From Roseateles puraquae (GTDB lineage: Bacteria; Pseudomonadota; Gammaproteobacteria; Burkholderiales; Burkholderiaceae_C): a stretch of 64,000 nt of DNA. The translations under genes and the position numbers were made by a program. Shown here piece by piece: positions 1-8,316 of this stretch. The notes beneath the pieces were generated by a model. It saw nothing but the letters and a program-made list of their open reading frames with translations. It did no database searches and was not told the origin of the DNA. Each line of letters starts with the position of its first letter. Position 1 is the first letter of the stretch. The DNA lies in assembly GCF_002205845.1 (NCBI RefSeq), contig NZ_NISI01000005.1:434001-498000 (forward strand), read 5' to 3'.

Positions 1-825
1 TGCACGACGATGCCGGTCGGGATGTGCGTCAGGCGCACCGCCGAGTCGGTCTTGTTGATGTGCTGGCCGCCGGCGCCGCTGGCGCGGAAGGTGTCGGTGC
101 GCACGTCGGCCGGGTTGATGTCGATCTCGATGGAGTCGTCGACTTCCGGGTAGACGAACAGCGACGCGAACGAGGTGTGCCGGCCGCCGGACGAGTCGAA
201 CGGGCTCTTGCGCACCAGGCGGTGCACGCCGGTCTCGGTGCGCAGCAGGCCGAAGGCGTACTCGCCCTCCACCTTGATCGTGGCGCTCTTGATGCCGGCC
301 ACGTCGCCGGGGGTTTCATCTTCCAGCGTGGCCTTGAAGCCCTTGCGCTCGCAGTACTTCAGGTACTGGCGCAGCAGCATGCCGGCCCAGTCGCAGGCCT
401 CGGTGCCACCGGCGCCGGCCTGGATGTCGATGAAGCAGTTGCTCGGGTCGGCCGGGTTGTTGAACATGCGGCGGAACTCGAGTTCCTCGACCGTCTTGCG
501 CAGCTTCTCGACGTCTTCCTCGATGGCGAGCATGCCGGCTTCGTCACCTTCCTCGCGGCTCATCTCGAACAACTCGGTGTTGTCGGCCAGGGAGGAGGTC
601 AGGTGCGTGATCGTGTCGACCACGGCTTCGAGCGTGCGCTTTTCCTTGCCCAGTTCCTGGGCGCGCTTGGGGTCGTTCCAGACGTTGGGGTTCTCGAGCG
701 ACGCGTTGACTTCGTTCAGGCGCAGGGCTTTGCGGTCGAAGTCAAAGATACCCCCTTAGCGCGTCGGTGCGCGCTGAGAGGTCGGCCAGGCTGTTGCCGA
801 TTTGGTTGATGTGTTCGGTGTCCAT
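1..825 (-). CDS. prfB: Peptide chain release factor 2 (RF2), programmed +1 frameshift, 3' end cut by window edge
   Basis: RF2 ends translation at UGA and UAA codons. The first reading frame (825 down to 742) encodes 27 residues and stops at UGA; translation continues in the +1 frame from 741. The SPF tripeptide that reads the stop codon and the catalytic GGQ loop (in a GAGGQH context) are both visible in the second frame, and the reading frame remains open at base 1. The slippage sequence at 741-757 is of the canonical bacterial type: an internal AGGGGG, then TAT CTT TGA C. The gene must be joined across the shift; reading either frame alone would make it look broken. The start ATG has only a weak GGAAA upstream. 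Identification is secure; only the C-terminal third is missing. Confidence 0.97.
741..757 (-). promoter_or_regulatory. RF2 autoregulatory +1 frameshift site
   Basis: On the minus strand this reads AAGGGGGTATCTTTGAC: an internal Shine-Dalgarno-like AGGGGG three bases before the slippery CTT, an in-frame UGA stop, then C. When RF2 is scarce the ribosome pauses at UGA and slips by +1, so RF2 controls its own synthesis. This mechanism is established knowledge from E. coli prfB; the sequence match is direct. Confidence 0.95.
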
Positions 826-947
826 GACGGTTTCCGGCGGAACTTGCAAAGGGGCGGATTTTTGCATGCCCCCGCCAACTGCAGGCACACTCGCCCCCGC
901 CGGAGTGCGGGCTGCCGTGTGGGCGGCGTCCGGTGGGAGACGATTGC

Positions 948-3122
948 ATGCATCTGCTGTCCTGCTGGCGGGCCGTGGCCCGCTCGGTGGCCCTGGCGGC
1001 CCCGCTCTTGGCCGTGTGGCCCGCGCAGGCCGACGCGCCCCAGCCGCCCGTGGCGGCGAAGAAGCCCAAGGACGTCAGCGTCCATGGCGACCGGCGCGTC
1101 GATGACTACTTCTGGCTGCGCGAGAAGGACGACCCCGAGGTGCAGGCCCACCTGAAGGCCGAGGCCGCCTACGCCGAAGCCTGGTACCAGCCCTATGCCG
1201 CCGCGACGGACAAGCTCTTCGAGGAGATGAAGGGCCGCATCCAGCAGCGCGACAGCGCGGCGCCGCAGCGCCGCGGCGCCTGGTGGTACAGCTCGCGCAT
1301 CGACGTGGGGCAGCAGTACCCGGTCTTCTTCCGCACCCCCGCTGCCGGCCCCGACCGCCAGCTCGACCCCAAGGCGCCGGAGCAGATCCTTGTGGACATG
1401 AACGAACTCGCCAAGACGCGCAAGTTCGTCAACCTCAACGGCCTGGCCGTCAGCCCGGACGACCGACTGCTGGCCTACGGCGTGGACGCCACCGGCGCGC
1501 GCGACTTCGAGCTGCACCTGCGCGACATCGCCACGGGCGAGGACCGGGTGCTGACCACCACGCCGCATGCCGATGCCTACGTCTGGGCCGCCGACAGCCG
1601 CACGCTGTTCTACATCCGCCACAACGAGGCGCGACGCTCGCACCAACTCTGGCGCCACCAGATCGGCGCCGCGGGGCCCGACGTGCTGGTGCACGAGGAG
1701 CCGGATGAGCTGTTCAACCTGATGCTGACCAAGTCGCTCGACGGCCGCACGCTGATGCTGGGTTCCATGGCCAAGGACACCCAGGACTGGCGGGTGCTGC
1801 CCGCGGACCAGCCCGAGGGCCGCTGGCGCGAGGTGCTGCCGCGCCGGGCCGGTGTCGAATACGGCATCACGCCGGTCGGTCGCGAGCTGCTGCTGCGCAT
1901 CAACGATCGCGGCGTCAACTTCCGGCTGCTGCGCCTGCCGATGAAGCCGGGCACCGGCCCGGTCGTGACCGCAGCGGCGCTGAAGGCCGCCAAGGAACTG
2001 ATCCCGCACCGCGCCAACGCGATGATCGAACAGGTGGCCGCGTTCAAGACGCATGCCGTGGCCCAGGTGCGTGAGGGTGGCTCGGTCAAGCTGCGCCTGT
2101 TCCCGCTTGCGGGGGGCAAGCCGCGCGACATCGTCTTCCAGGAGCTGGCCTACAGCGCCGTGCTCGGCGAGCAGCGCGAGTTCGATGCGCCGAGGGTGCG
2201 CTTCGCCTACAACTCGCTCACCACGCCGCCCAGCACCTACGAGGCGGAGCTCGCCACCGGCAAGCTGGCGCTGCTGAAGGTGCAGCCGGTGCAAGGCGGG
2301 TACGACGCCAGCCTGTATGCCAGCGAGCGCCTGTGGGTGAGCGCTGCCGACGGCACGCGCGTGCCCATCAGCCTGGTCTACCGCAAGGACAAGCGCAAGC
2401 CAGGCCCGCAGCCTTTGCTCCTCTACGGCTACGGCAGCTATGGCATCCCGATGGACCCCCGCTTTGCCAGCAGCCGGTTGTCGCTGCTGGACCGCGGCGT
2501 CATCTTCGCCATCGCCCACATCCGTGGCGGCGGCGACCTGGGCCGCCAGTGGTACCTGGACGGCAAGCTCGGCAAGAAGATGAACACCTTCACCGACTTC
2601 GTCGCCTGCGCCCAGGGCCTGGTGGACCGCGGCTACACCCAGCCCAGCCAGCTCATCATCAACGGCGGCAGCGCCGGCGGCCTGCTGATGGGCGCCGTCA
2701 CTAACCTGCGGCCCGACCTGTTCAAGGCCGTGGTGGCGCAGGTGCCCTTCGTGGACGTCATCAACACCATGCTCGACGCCACTCTGCCGCTCACCACCGA
2801 GGAGTACATCGAGTGGGGCAACCCCAACACCCCGGCCGAGTACGCCTGGATGCGCGCCTACAGCCCCTACGACAACCTCAGGCCGGGCGCCTACCCGGCG
2901 GTGCTGGCCAAGACGGCCATCAACGACAGCCAGGTGCCGTACTGGGAGGCCGCCAAGTACGTGGCCAAGCTGCGCACCGTCAACACCAGCCGCAACCCGG
3001 TGCTGTTCGACATCAACATGACCGCCGGCCACGGCGGCGCCTCCGGCCGCTTCGACGCGCTGCGCGAGACGGCGCGCACCTACGCCTTCATGCTCCAGCA
3101 GTGGGGCTTGCTGAATGAGTGA
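948..3122 (+). CDS. ptrB: Oligopeptidase B (S9A serine peptidase) with signal peptide
   Basis: A 724-residue prolyl-oligopeptidase-family enzyme; oligopeptidase B cleaves short peptides after Arg or Lys. The N-terminal beta-propeller is followed by an alpha/beta-hydrolase domain with catalytic Ser575 in GGSAGG, Asp660 in INDSQVP and His695 in TAGHGG. The SAGGLLMGAV and EYIEWGNP segments favour oligopeptidase B over prolyl oligopeptidase. The first ~30 residues are hydrophobic and end in an Ala-rich cleavage region (WPAQADA), so export to the periplasm is likely, unlike the cytoplasmic E. coli enzyme. An upstream GTG at 933 is open in frame, but GGGAGA at 935-940 sits 7 bases before the ATG at 948, so 948 is preferred. 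The next gene overlaps its stop by 8 bases. Confidence 0.92.
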   Translation: MHLLSCWRAVARSVALAAPLLAVWPAQADAPQPPVAAKKPKDVSVHGDRRVDDYFWLREKDDPEVQAHLKAEAAYAEAWYQPYAAATDKLFEEMKGRIQQRDSAAPQRRGAWWYSSRIDVGQQYPVFFRTPAAGPDRQLDPKAPEQILVDMNELAKTRKFVNLNGLAVSPDDRLLAYGVDATGARDFELHLRDIATGEDRVLTTTPHADAYVWAADSRTLFYIRHNEARRSHQLWRHQIGAAGPDVLVHEEPDELFNLMLTKSLDGRTLMLGSMAKDTQDWRVLPADQPEGRWREVLPRRAGVEYGITPVGRELLLRINDRGVNFRLLRLPMKPGTGPVVTAAALKAAKELIPHRANAMIEQVAAFKTHAVAQVREGGSVKLRLFPLAGGKPRDIVFQELAYSAVLGEQREFDAPRVRFAYNSLTTPPSTYEAELATGKLALLKVQPVQGGYDASLYASERLWVSAADGTRVPISLVYRKDKRKPGPQPLLLYGYGSYGIPMDPRFASSRLSLLDRGVIFAIAHIRGGGDLGRQWYLDGKLGKKMNTFTDFVACAQGLVDRGYTQPSQLIINGGSAGGLLMGAVTNLRPDLFKAVVAQVPFVDVINTMLDATLPLTTEEYIEWGNPNTPAEYAWMRAYSPYDNLRPGAYPAVLAKTAINDSQVPYWEAAKYVAKLRTVNTSRNPVLFDINMTAGHGGASGRFDALRETARTYAFMLQQWGLLNE

Positions 3123-3357
3123 GGCCTACTGGCGCCGCACCCGGCGCATCACGGTCGGGCTGCTGCTGGCCTGGGCTGTGGTGGCGTTCGGGCCGGTGTT
3201 CTTTGCCCGCGAGCTGACGGTGGAGGTGTTTGGCTGGCCGCTGGGCTTCTGGCTGGCGTCGCAGGGCGCGCTGCTGGGGTTCTGCGCCATCGTCATCCTG
3301 TACGCACGCTGGATGAACCGGCTGGAAGCCGAGGCGCCGCCCGAGCAGGAGGGCTGA
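3115..3357 (+). CDS. DUF4212 protein, putative sodium:solute symporter small subunit (orphan)
   Basis: An 80-residue protein with two hydrophobic helices (about residues 11-31 and 40-63) around a short FARELTVEVFGWPLGFW segment typical of DUF4212. Members of this family are normally encoded directly upstream of a large SSS-family symporter subunit of the acetate permease type. Here the gene overlaps ptrB by 8 bases, so it is translationally coupled to it, and is followed only 4 bases later by a convergent gene. No large subunit lies nearby. It may work with a symporter encoded elsewhere or be a remnant. Family assignment is from recognised sequence pattern; function is inferred. Confidence 0.75.
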   Translation: MSEAYWRRTRRITVGLLLAWAVVAFGPVFFARELTVEVFGWPLGFWLASQGALLGFCAIVILYARWMNRLEAEAPPEQEG

Positions 3358-3361
3358 GGCG

Positions 3362-4201
3362 TCAGCGTTTGTCCAGGGCCTGGTACATGCGCCGGGTCTC
3401 GGCCTCGCCCATGTGCCGCACATAGGTCTGGCGCACCCAGCCGCTGCTGACCATGACGGCCAGCGGACGCTCCAGCTGCACGATCATGGGCGCGGTGACC
3501 CGCTGGCGGTTCACGTACAGGCCGAGCTGCTGCGGCGTCGCCTCGGGGACGTCCACCAGCGCCGCGTCAGCCGGCACCAGGCCGTCCCGGCGCAGCTTCA
3601 CATGCATGGCATTGGGCACGATGGCCGCCTGGATGCGCCGGGCGCTGAGCTTGGCGCTCAGGCCGGCGTAATCGGTCGAATACTCCGCCCGACGAATGAC
3701 CAACAGCTGCTCGATCTGCGCATCGACCCGGCTGTTGGTGCGAATGCCCCGCACCACGCCCACGGTCATCTCAGGCCGGCGCACCACGTCCGCCAGGCTG
3801 CCAATGCCGGCGGCGTACTCCGGCAGCACCAGCAGGTCGTGCTTGGTGTAGCCATAGGGCAGGAAGGCACCGACCCGGTCGCGCTCGGGGGTGCGCATGA
3901 CCGAGGTGATGACGTCCACCTCGCCGCGGTCGAAGGCCAGCAGCGCCCGGGCGCGCGGCATCATCACGAGGTTGAGTGCACAGCCGCTGCGGGCCTGCAA
4001 CTCGCGGATGAGGTCGGGGATGATGCCGCGCAGTTCGCCCTGCTCCTGGTAGGCGCCCAGCCCCAGGTCAGACACCGCCACCACCAGCGGCCGGCCGCAG
4101 CGGGCTTGCGCCAGCGCGCCGCCACACAGGAGGCTGAAGGCCAGGCCCAGCCACCACCGGCGTGAGCGTCGCTGTCGAGGGAGATCGGATGACGTAGGCA
4201 T
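3362..4201 (-). CDS. Periplasmic solute-binding-like protein (SBP_bac_3 type)
   Basis: A 279-residue exported protein. A basic N-terminus and hydrophobic stretch (WWLGLAFSLLCGGALAQA) form a signal peptide. The mature part begins with RPLVVAVSDLG and continues with GIIPDLIRELQARSGC and GEVDVITSVMRTPER, the pattern of family 3 extracellular solute-binding proteins (amino-acid type). No ABC permease or ATPase is adjacent, so it is a stand-alone binding protein; such orphans are common in Burkholderiales, and their ligands are generally unknown. It ends 4 bases from the convergent DUF4212 gene. Confidence 0.75.
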   Translation of the reverse strand: MPTSSDLPRQRRSRRWWLGLAFSLLCGGALAQARCGRPLVVAVSDLGLGAYQEQGELRGIIPDLIRELQARSGCALNLVMMPRARALLAFDRGEVDVITSVMRTPERDRVGAFLPYGYTKHDLLVLPEYAAGIGSLADVVRRPEMTVGVVRGIRTNSRVDAQIEQLLVIRRAEYSTDYAGLSAKLSARRIQAAIVPNAMHVKLRRDGLVPADAALVDVPEATPQQLGLYVNRQRVTAPMIVQLERPLAVMVSSGWVRQTYVRHMGEAETRRMYQALDKR

Positions 4202-4226
4202 CGCGGCCGATTCTGGCCGACGCGGC

Positions 4227-5123
4227 TTACGCCAAAAAAACGTGCAGGCGCTCGGCCAAGGCCTCGGGTTGGTCGTGGTGCAGCATGTGGCCGGCGTCCT
4301 GGAGCACGCTGCGCTCCAGCTTGGGCACCACCGCCAGGCGGGCCTCGAACTCCTCGCGCGGGAAGCGGGTGCCCCAGAAGCGCGTGAGCTGGTCGTCGCT
4401 GCCTTCCACCCAGAGCGTGGGCGCGCTGATGCGCTGCCAGCAGGCCAGTGCCTCGGCCTTGCGGTAGAGCACCGGGTTGGGCAGCTTGTGCGCGGGGTCG
4501 GCATTGAGCCGGTAACCCTCGGGCGTCTCGCGGGCCCAGTGCCCGGCCAGCCAGGCGGCCTTGTCGGCGGGCAGGCGGGGGTTGGTCTTGCGCAGTCGCT
4601 CGGCGACGTCAGCCTGGGTGGCGTAGGGCCGCAGGCTCGGCGGCTCCTTCAGCTCATCCAGCCATTTGGCCAACCGCTCGGGCGCTGCCGCAGGCGCCAC
4701 ATCAGGCATGCCGAAGCCTTCGAGATTCACGAGGCGACGTATGCGGTCTGGGCGAACCCCCGCGTAGGTCATGACCACGTTGCCACCCATGCTGTGCCCC
4801 AGCAGGTCCACGGGCGCCCCGGGGCTGACGAGGTCGAGCAGGGCGTCGAGGTCGCCGAGGTAGTCGGGGAACCAGTAGCAGTCCGCGCCCGAGGCCTCGC
4901 TCAGGCCAAAGCCGCGCCAGTCCATGGCGATCACCTCGCGCTCCGTGGCCAGTGCATCGACCACGAACTGGAACGACGCGCCCACGTCCATCCAGCCGTG
5001 CAGCATCACCAGCGGGGGCTGGCCAGGCAAGGGCTGACCCCAGCGCAGCAGGTGGTGGCGCAGGCCACGCAGGGTCACGAACTCGTCTCGATGAAGGCGG
5101 CGCGGGGTGTAGACATCGGGCAT
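4227..5123 (-). CDS. Alpha/beta-fold hydrolase
   Basis: A 298-residue single-domain hydrolase. Visible are the oxyanion-region HGWMD, the nucleophile elbow GHSMGG, an acidic candidate in WVEGSDDQ, and the catalytic His in DAGHMLHHDQPE near the C-terminus. The order and spacing are those of the epoxide-hydrolase/haloperoxidase-like branch, but the substrate cannot be told from sequence. There is no signal peptide, so it is cytoplasmic. It is transcribed divergently from the acetyltransferase gene, leaving 42 bases between the two starts for both promoters. Confidence 0.85.
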   Translation of the reverse strand: MPDVYTPRRLHRDEFVTLRGLRHHLLRWGQPLPGQPPLVMLHGWMDVGASFQFVVDALATEREVIAMDWRGFGLSEASGADCYWFPDYLGDLDALLDLVSPGAPVDLLGHSMGGNVVMTYAGVRPDRIRRLVNLEGFGMPDVAPAAAPERLAKWLDELKEPPSLRPYATQADVAERLRKTNPRLPADKAAWLAGHWARETPEGYRLNADPAHKLPNPVLYRKAEALACWQRISAPTLWVEGSDDQLTRFWGTRFPREEFEARLAVVPKLERSVLQDAGHMLHHDQPEALAERLHVFLA

Positions 5124-5165
5124 ATCCGCACTTTAGGCGACGACAGGCCGCGGAGAATGTCACCT

Positions 5166-5693
5166 ATGCCACCCCGCCACGACATCCGCCCCGCCGAGCC
5201 GCGTGACCTGCACGCCATCGTTCAACTCATCAGCGAGCTGGCCGAGTTCGAGCAGCTCACCCATCTGCTCGAAGTCACGCCGGCCAAGCTGGAGCCCCAT
5301 CTTTTCGGCGACAACCCAGTCGCCGAATGCCTGGTGGGCGAGGTTCAGGGCGAAGTCGTGGCCTTTGCGCTGTACTTCACCAACTTCTCCACCTTCCTCG
5401 CCAAGCCCGGCCTGTACCTCGAAGACCTTTACGTGCGCCCCGCTCACCGCCGCAGCGGCCTGGGCAAGGCGCTGCTGATCGAGCTCGCGCAACTGGCCTG
5501 CGAACGTGGCTACGGCCGCTTCGACTGGACGGTGCTGGACTGGAACGAAGACGCCATCCGCTTCTACGAGAAGCTCGGCGCCGAGGTCATGCCCGAGTGG
5601 CGCATCTGCCGCCTCACCGGCGAAGCGCTGGAGCGCTATGCCGACGGCGACCGCCCGAGCCTGTGGTCGCCCTCGGCCTGGCTGGGGCTTTGA
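5166..5693 (+). CDS. GNAT-family N-acetyltransferase, diamine/polyamine-like
   Basis: A 175-residue acetyl-CoA-dependent transferase. The acetyl-CoA-binding motif A is seen as DLYVRPAHRRSGLGKALL, and the C-terminal part contains WTVLDWNEDAIRFYEKLGA, as in spermidine/spermine N1-acetyltransferase relatives. The substrate may therefore be a polyamine or related amine, but this is inference from general similarity. An in-frame ATG lies at 5157; the GGAG at 5152-5155 is correctly spaced only for the ATG at 5166, which I use. No operon partner is evident. Confidence 0.82.
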   Translation: MPPRHDIRPAEPRDLHAIVQLISELAEFEQLTHLLEVTPAKLEPHLFGDNPVAECLVGEVQGEVVAFALYFTNFSTFLAKPGLYLEDLYVRPAHRRSGLGKALLIELAQLACERGYGRFDWTVLDWNEDAIRFYEKLGAEVMPEWRICRLTGEALERYADGDRPSLWSPSAWLGL

Positions 5694-5786
5694 TCGACCG
5701 GGCCCGGCTGCCCCGGGCAATCCATGAGGCCGTCGGTCGGGCGGCTGGCTAGCATCCGCCTCCTTGACCCGGGAGCGCGGTGACGC

Positions 5787-7478
5787 ATGGTGGAAGACCG
5801 TTACGAGCAACTGCACGCCGCCTTTCGCTGGCAGGTGCCGCCGGACTTCAACATCGCCGAAGCCTGCTGCGGCCGCTGGGCGCGCGAGACGCCCAACGCC
5901 ACGGCCATCTATTTCGACAGCGAGAGCGGCTGCCGCGCCCAGTACAGCTACGCGCAACTGCAGCGTGCCGCCAACCGCTTGTCCAACGCGCTGCTGAACC
6001 AGGGCGTGCGCCGCGGCCACCGCGTGGCCATCGTCCTGCCGCAGCGGTTCGAGACGGCGGTGGCCCATATCGCGTTGCAGCAGATCGGGGCGGTGGCCAT
6101 GCCGCTGTCCATGCTGTTCGGCGCCGAGGCCTTGGCCTACCGGCTGCAGGACAGCGGCGCGGTGCTGGCGATTGCGGCCTGCGAGGCGCTGCCCGCGTTG
6201 CGCGAGGTCAAGGCGCAATGCCCGGCGCTGCGGCGTGTGCTGGTCGTCGGTGACTGCCCCGCCGAGGGGGACGAGCTGCACTGGATGGAAGCCCTGCAGG
6301 CCGAGGAAGCCCGCTTCAAGCCCGTGGCCACCCGCGCGGACGACCCGGCCATCCTCATCTACACCAGCGGCACCACCGGCAACCCCAAAGGCGCGCTGAT
6401 CCCGCACCGGGCCCTGATTGGCAACCTGACCGGCTTCATCGCCAGCCAGAACTGGTTCGGCTTCGATCCCTTCGATGCGAGTCGGCCGAGTGATGCCGTC
6501 TTCTGGAGCCCGGCCGACTGGGCCTGGACCGGGGGCCTGATGGATGCGCTGCTGCCCACGCTCTACTTCGGCCGGCCCATCGTGGCCTGGCAGGGGCGCT
6601 TCTCGGCTGCCAAAGCCTTCGAGCTGATGGCCACCTATGGCGTGACGCACAGCTTCCTCTTCCCCACGGCGCTCAAGGCCATGATGAAGGCCGAGCCGCG
6701 TCCCCGGCGCCATGGCTTGAAGCTGCGCGCGCTGATGAGCGCCGGCGAGGCGGTGGGCGACGCCGTGTTTGCCTGGTGCCGAGATGCCCTGGGCGTGCCC
6801 GTGAACGAGATGTTCGGCCAGACCGAGATGAACTATGTGGTGGGCAATTGCCAGGCCCTGTGGCCCGCGCGGCCGGGCAGCATGGGCCGCGCCTACCCTG
6901 GTCACCGCGTCGCCGTCATCGACGACGAGGGACGCGAATGCCCACCGGGCAGCGTGGGCGAGGTGGCCGTGCATGCGCGTGACCGGCATGGCGCCCCCGA
7001 CCCGGTGTTCTTCCTCGGCTACTGGAACAACGACGCCGCCACCCGCGCCAAGTTCACCGGCGACCCGGCCGACAGCTGGTGTCGCACCGGCGACCTGGCG
7101 CGCATGGACGCCGACGGCACGCTCTGGTACGAAGGCCGTGCCGATGACGTCTTCAAGAGCGCCGGCTACCGCATCGGGCCGGGCGAGATCGAGAACTGCC
7201 TGCTCAAGCACCCGGCCGTCGCCAACGCCGCCGTCGTGCCCAAGCCCGACCCCGAGCGCGGCGCGCTGGTCAAGGCCTATGTGGTGCTGGCCGACGGACA
7301 CGCCGGCGACACCGCGCTGGTGGAGGCCCTGCAGGCGCACGTGAAAGCGCGCCTGGCGCCCTACGAGTACCCCAAGGAGATCGAGTTCATCGACGCGCTG
7401 CCCATGACCACCACCGGCAAGGTGCAACGGCGGGTGCTGCGCCTGCGCGAAGCGGAGCGGGCGGCGCGCGCCGCCTGA
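5787..7478 (+). CDS. AMP-forming acyl-CoA synthetase (acetyl-CoA synthetase-like)
   Basis: A 563-residue adenylate-forming ligase that activates a carboxylic acid to acyl-AMP and then acyl-CoA. The phosphate-binding loop YTSGTTGNPKG is at about residues 191-201, the adenine-binding EMFGQTEMN motif follows in the middle, and the hinge RTGDLARMD and catalytic C-terminal lysine in TTTGKVQRRVLR are present. Overall form resembles medium-chain acyl-CoA synthetases and propionate/acetate-type ligases rather than long-chain FadD. Its GGGAG is 13 bases upstream of the ATG, a loose spacing. It ends 4 bases before the DUF1697 gene, which is likely cotranscribed. Confidence 0.88.
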   Translation: MVEDRYEQLHAAFRWQVPPDFNIAEACCGRWARETPNATAIYFDSESGCRAQYSYAQLQRAANRLSNALLNQGVRRGHRVAIVLPQRFETAVAHIALQQIGAVAMPLSMLFGAEALAYRLQDSGAVLAIAACEALPALREVKAQCPALRRVLVVGDCPAEGDELHWMEALQAEEARFKPVATRADDPAILIYTSGTTGNPKGALIPHRALIGNLTGFIASQNWFGFDPFDASRPSDAVFWSPADWAWTGGLMDALLPTLYFGRPIVAWQGRFSAAKAFELMATYGVTHSFLFPTALKAMMKAEPRPRRHGLKLRALMSAGEAVGDAVFAWCRDALGVPVNEMFGQTEMNYVVGNCQALWPARPGSMGRAYPGHRVAVIDDEGRECPPGSVGEVAVHARDRHGAPDPVFFLGYWNNDAATRAKFTGDPADSWCRTGDLARMDADGTLWYEGRADDVFKSAGYRIGPGEIENCLLKHPAVANAAVVPKPDPERGALVKAYVVLADGHAGDTALVEALQAHVKARLAPYEYPKEIEFIDALPMTTTGKVQRRVLRLREAERAARAA

Positions 7479-7482
7479 CGCC

Positions 7483-8028
7483 ATGCCCCGCTTCGTCGCC
7501 CTGCTGCGTGGCGTCAATGTGGGCAAGGGCAATCGCGTGCCGATGGCCGAGTTCAAGCAGGTGCTGGAGGACCTCGGCGCGACCGAGGTCAAGACCCTGC
7601 TCAACAGCGGCAACGCGGTGTTCAGCAGCCCGGCACGCTCGGGCCCGCGGCTGGCGGCGGCGATTGCCGAGGCGCTGGCCAGCCGCCTGGGCGTGGTGAC
7701 GCCGGTCGTCGTGAAGTCGGCCGCCGAGTTCGCCCGCATCGTCGACGGTGTGCCGTGCGACCCCCCTGACGGCGATCATTCGCGCTTCCTGGTCGCGTTC
7801 GGCCCTGACGAGGCCGCCCTGCAGGCCCTGCAGCCGCTTGTGCCGCTGGCTACCGCTGGCGAGCGCCTGATGATCACGCCGCAGGCGGCCTACTTGCACT
7901 GCCCGGGCGGCCTGCTCGAAAGTGCGGTGGGCGAGGCGATGCTGGGCAAGGCCGGGCGCGGTGTCACGACGCGCAACTGGGCGACGGTGCGCAAGATTGC
8001 GGCGCTGTTGCCGCGGGCTGGGGGCTGA
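7483..8028 (+). CDS. DUF1697 domain-containing protein
   Basis: A 181-residue protein with the family signature at its start (RFVALLRGVNVGKGNRVPM) and LLNSGNAVFSS near residue 40. DUF1697 proteins are widespread small cytoplasmic proteins of unknown function. It follows the acyl-CoA synthetase by 4 bases and probably shares its transcript; nothing suggests a metabolic link. It is the last gene of normal base composition before the AT-richer cassette island. Confidence 0.85.
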   Translation: MPRFVALLRGVNVGKGNRVPMAEFKQVLEDLGATEVKTLLNSGNAVFSSPARSGPRLAAAIAEALASRLGVVTPVVVKSAAEFARIVDGVPCDPPDGDHSRFLVAFGPDEAALQALQPLVPLATAGERLMITPQAAYLHCPGGLLESAVGEAMLGKAGRGVTTRNWATVRKIAALLPRAGG

Positions 8029-8211
8029 CATCAGCGTGTTGATTGACTGACCCAAGAAGCCTCCGAGCCGGTGCGGTCGTGCCGGATCGGGAAACAGGGC
8101 TGGCATCATGTGCGCACCCTGGCGGTCACCGTACCCTCACCGAAGGTTTGCAAACGCGTGCCGCGGCTGAATTCGGTGCTGTGTAGAGACACAGTCAAGC
8201 GAGGGATTTTG
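8029..8211. other. Non-coding left flank of the cassette array
   Basis: I see no supportable gene here. It contains a perfect hairpin at 8179-8194 (CTGTGT-AGAG-ACACAG) and, at 8201-8206, the GAGGGA that serves the leader ORF. A TTGCAA at 8148-8153 could be a -35 element, but no convincing -10 follows at the right distance. No piece of an integron integrase could be recognised on either strand. Confidence 0.5.
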
Positions 8212-8316
8212 ATGAGCTATCAATGTCTTACCAGTGCCCGGGCGCGCCGATCCAGGGCGCACGGGGCCTGCGTAGGCGGCGTCGGCTGTCTTCCGAGAAC
8301 AGGTTGGACGTCATGA
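8212..8316 (+). CDS. 34-residue leader ORF coupled to the first gene cassette
   Basis: A short basic ORF (starts MSYQCLTSARARRSRAHG) with a strong GAGGGA Shine-Dalgarno 5 bases before its ATG. Its stop TGA (8314-8316) overlaps the ATG (8313-8315) of the first cassette gene in an ATGA junction, and it runs across the GTTGGAC core site at 8303-8309. In class 1 integrons a short ORF inside attI1 (ORF-11) is known to improve translation of a first cassette that lacks its own ribosome site; the arrangement here is analogous. That it performs this role is inference. The peptide itself need not have a function. Confidence 0.5.
   Translation: MSYQCLTSARARRSRAHGACVGGVGCLPRTGWTS
8303..8309 (+). other. 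Candidate attI-like or first core recombination site (GTTGGAC)
   Basis: GTTGGAC matches the integron core consensus GTTRRRY and stands 3 bases before the first cassette gene's ATG, the same position as the cores at 8757, 9296 and 9662. No convincing partner R'' box or folded stem lies upstream (the best, GTCTTAC at 8225, breaks the AAC), so it behaves more like an attI simple site than an attC. The assignment is tentative. Confidence 0.45.

Noticed and set aside
756-3032. A long open frame antisense to ptrB (over 700 codons), and similar long antisense frames at 5160-7739, 24309-26750 and 28820-31330
   Set aside because: Their translations are low-complexity, Ala/Gly/Arg/His-rich and carry no motifs, and they mirror well-supported genes. 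High GC at third positions makes stop codons rare on the opposite strand.
8225-8309. A full attC at the left end of the array, using GTCTTAC as R''
   Set aside because: R'' breaks the conserved AAC and the interior has no symmetric arms, so I call only the core GTTGGAC as an attI-like site.
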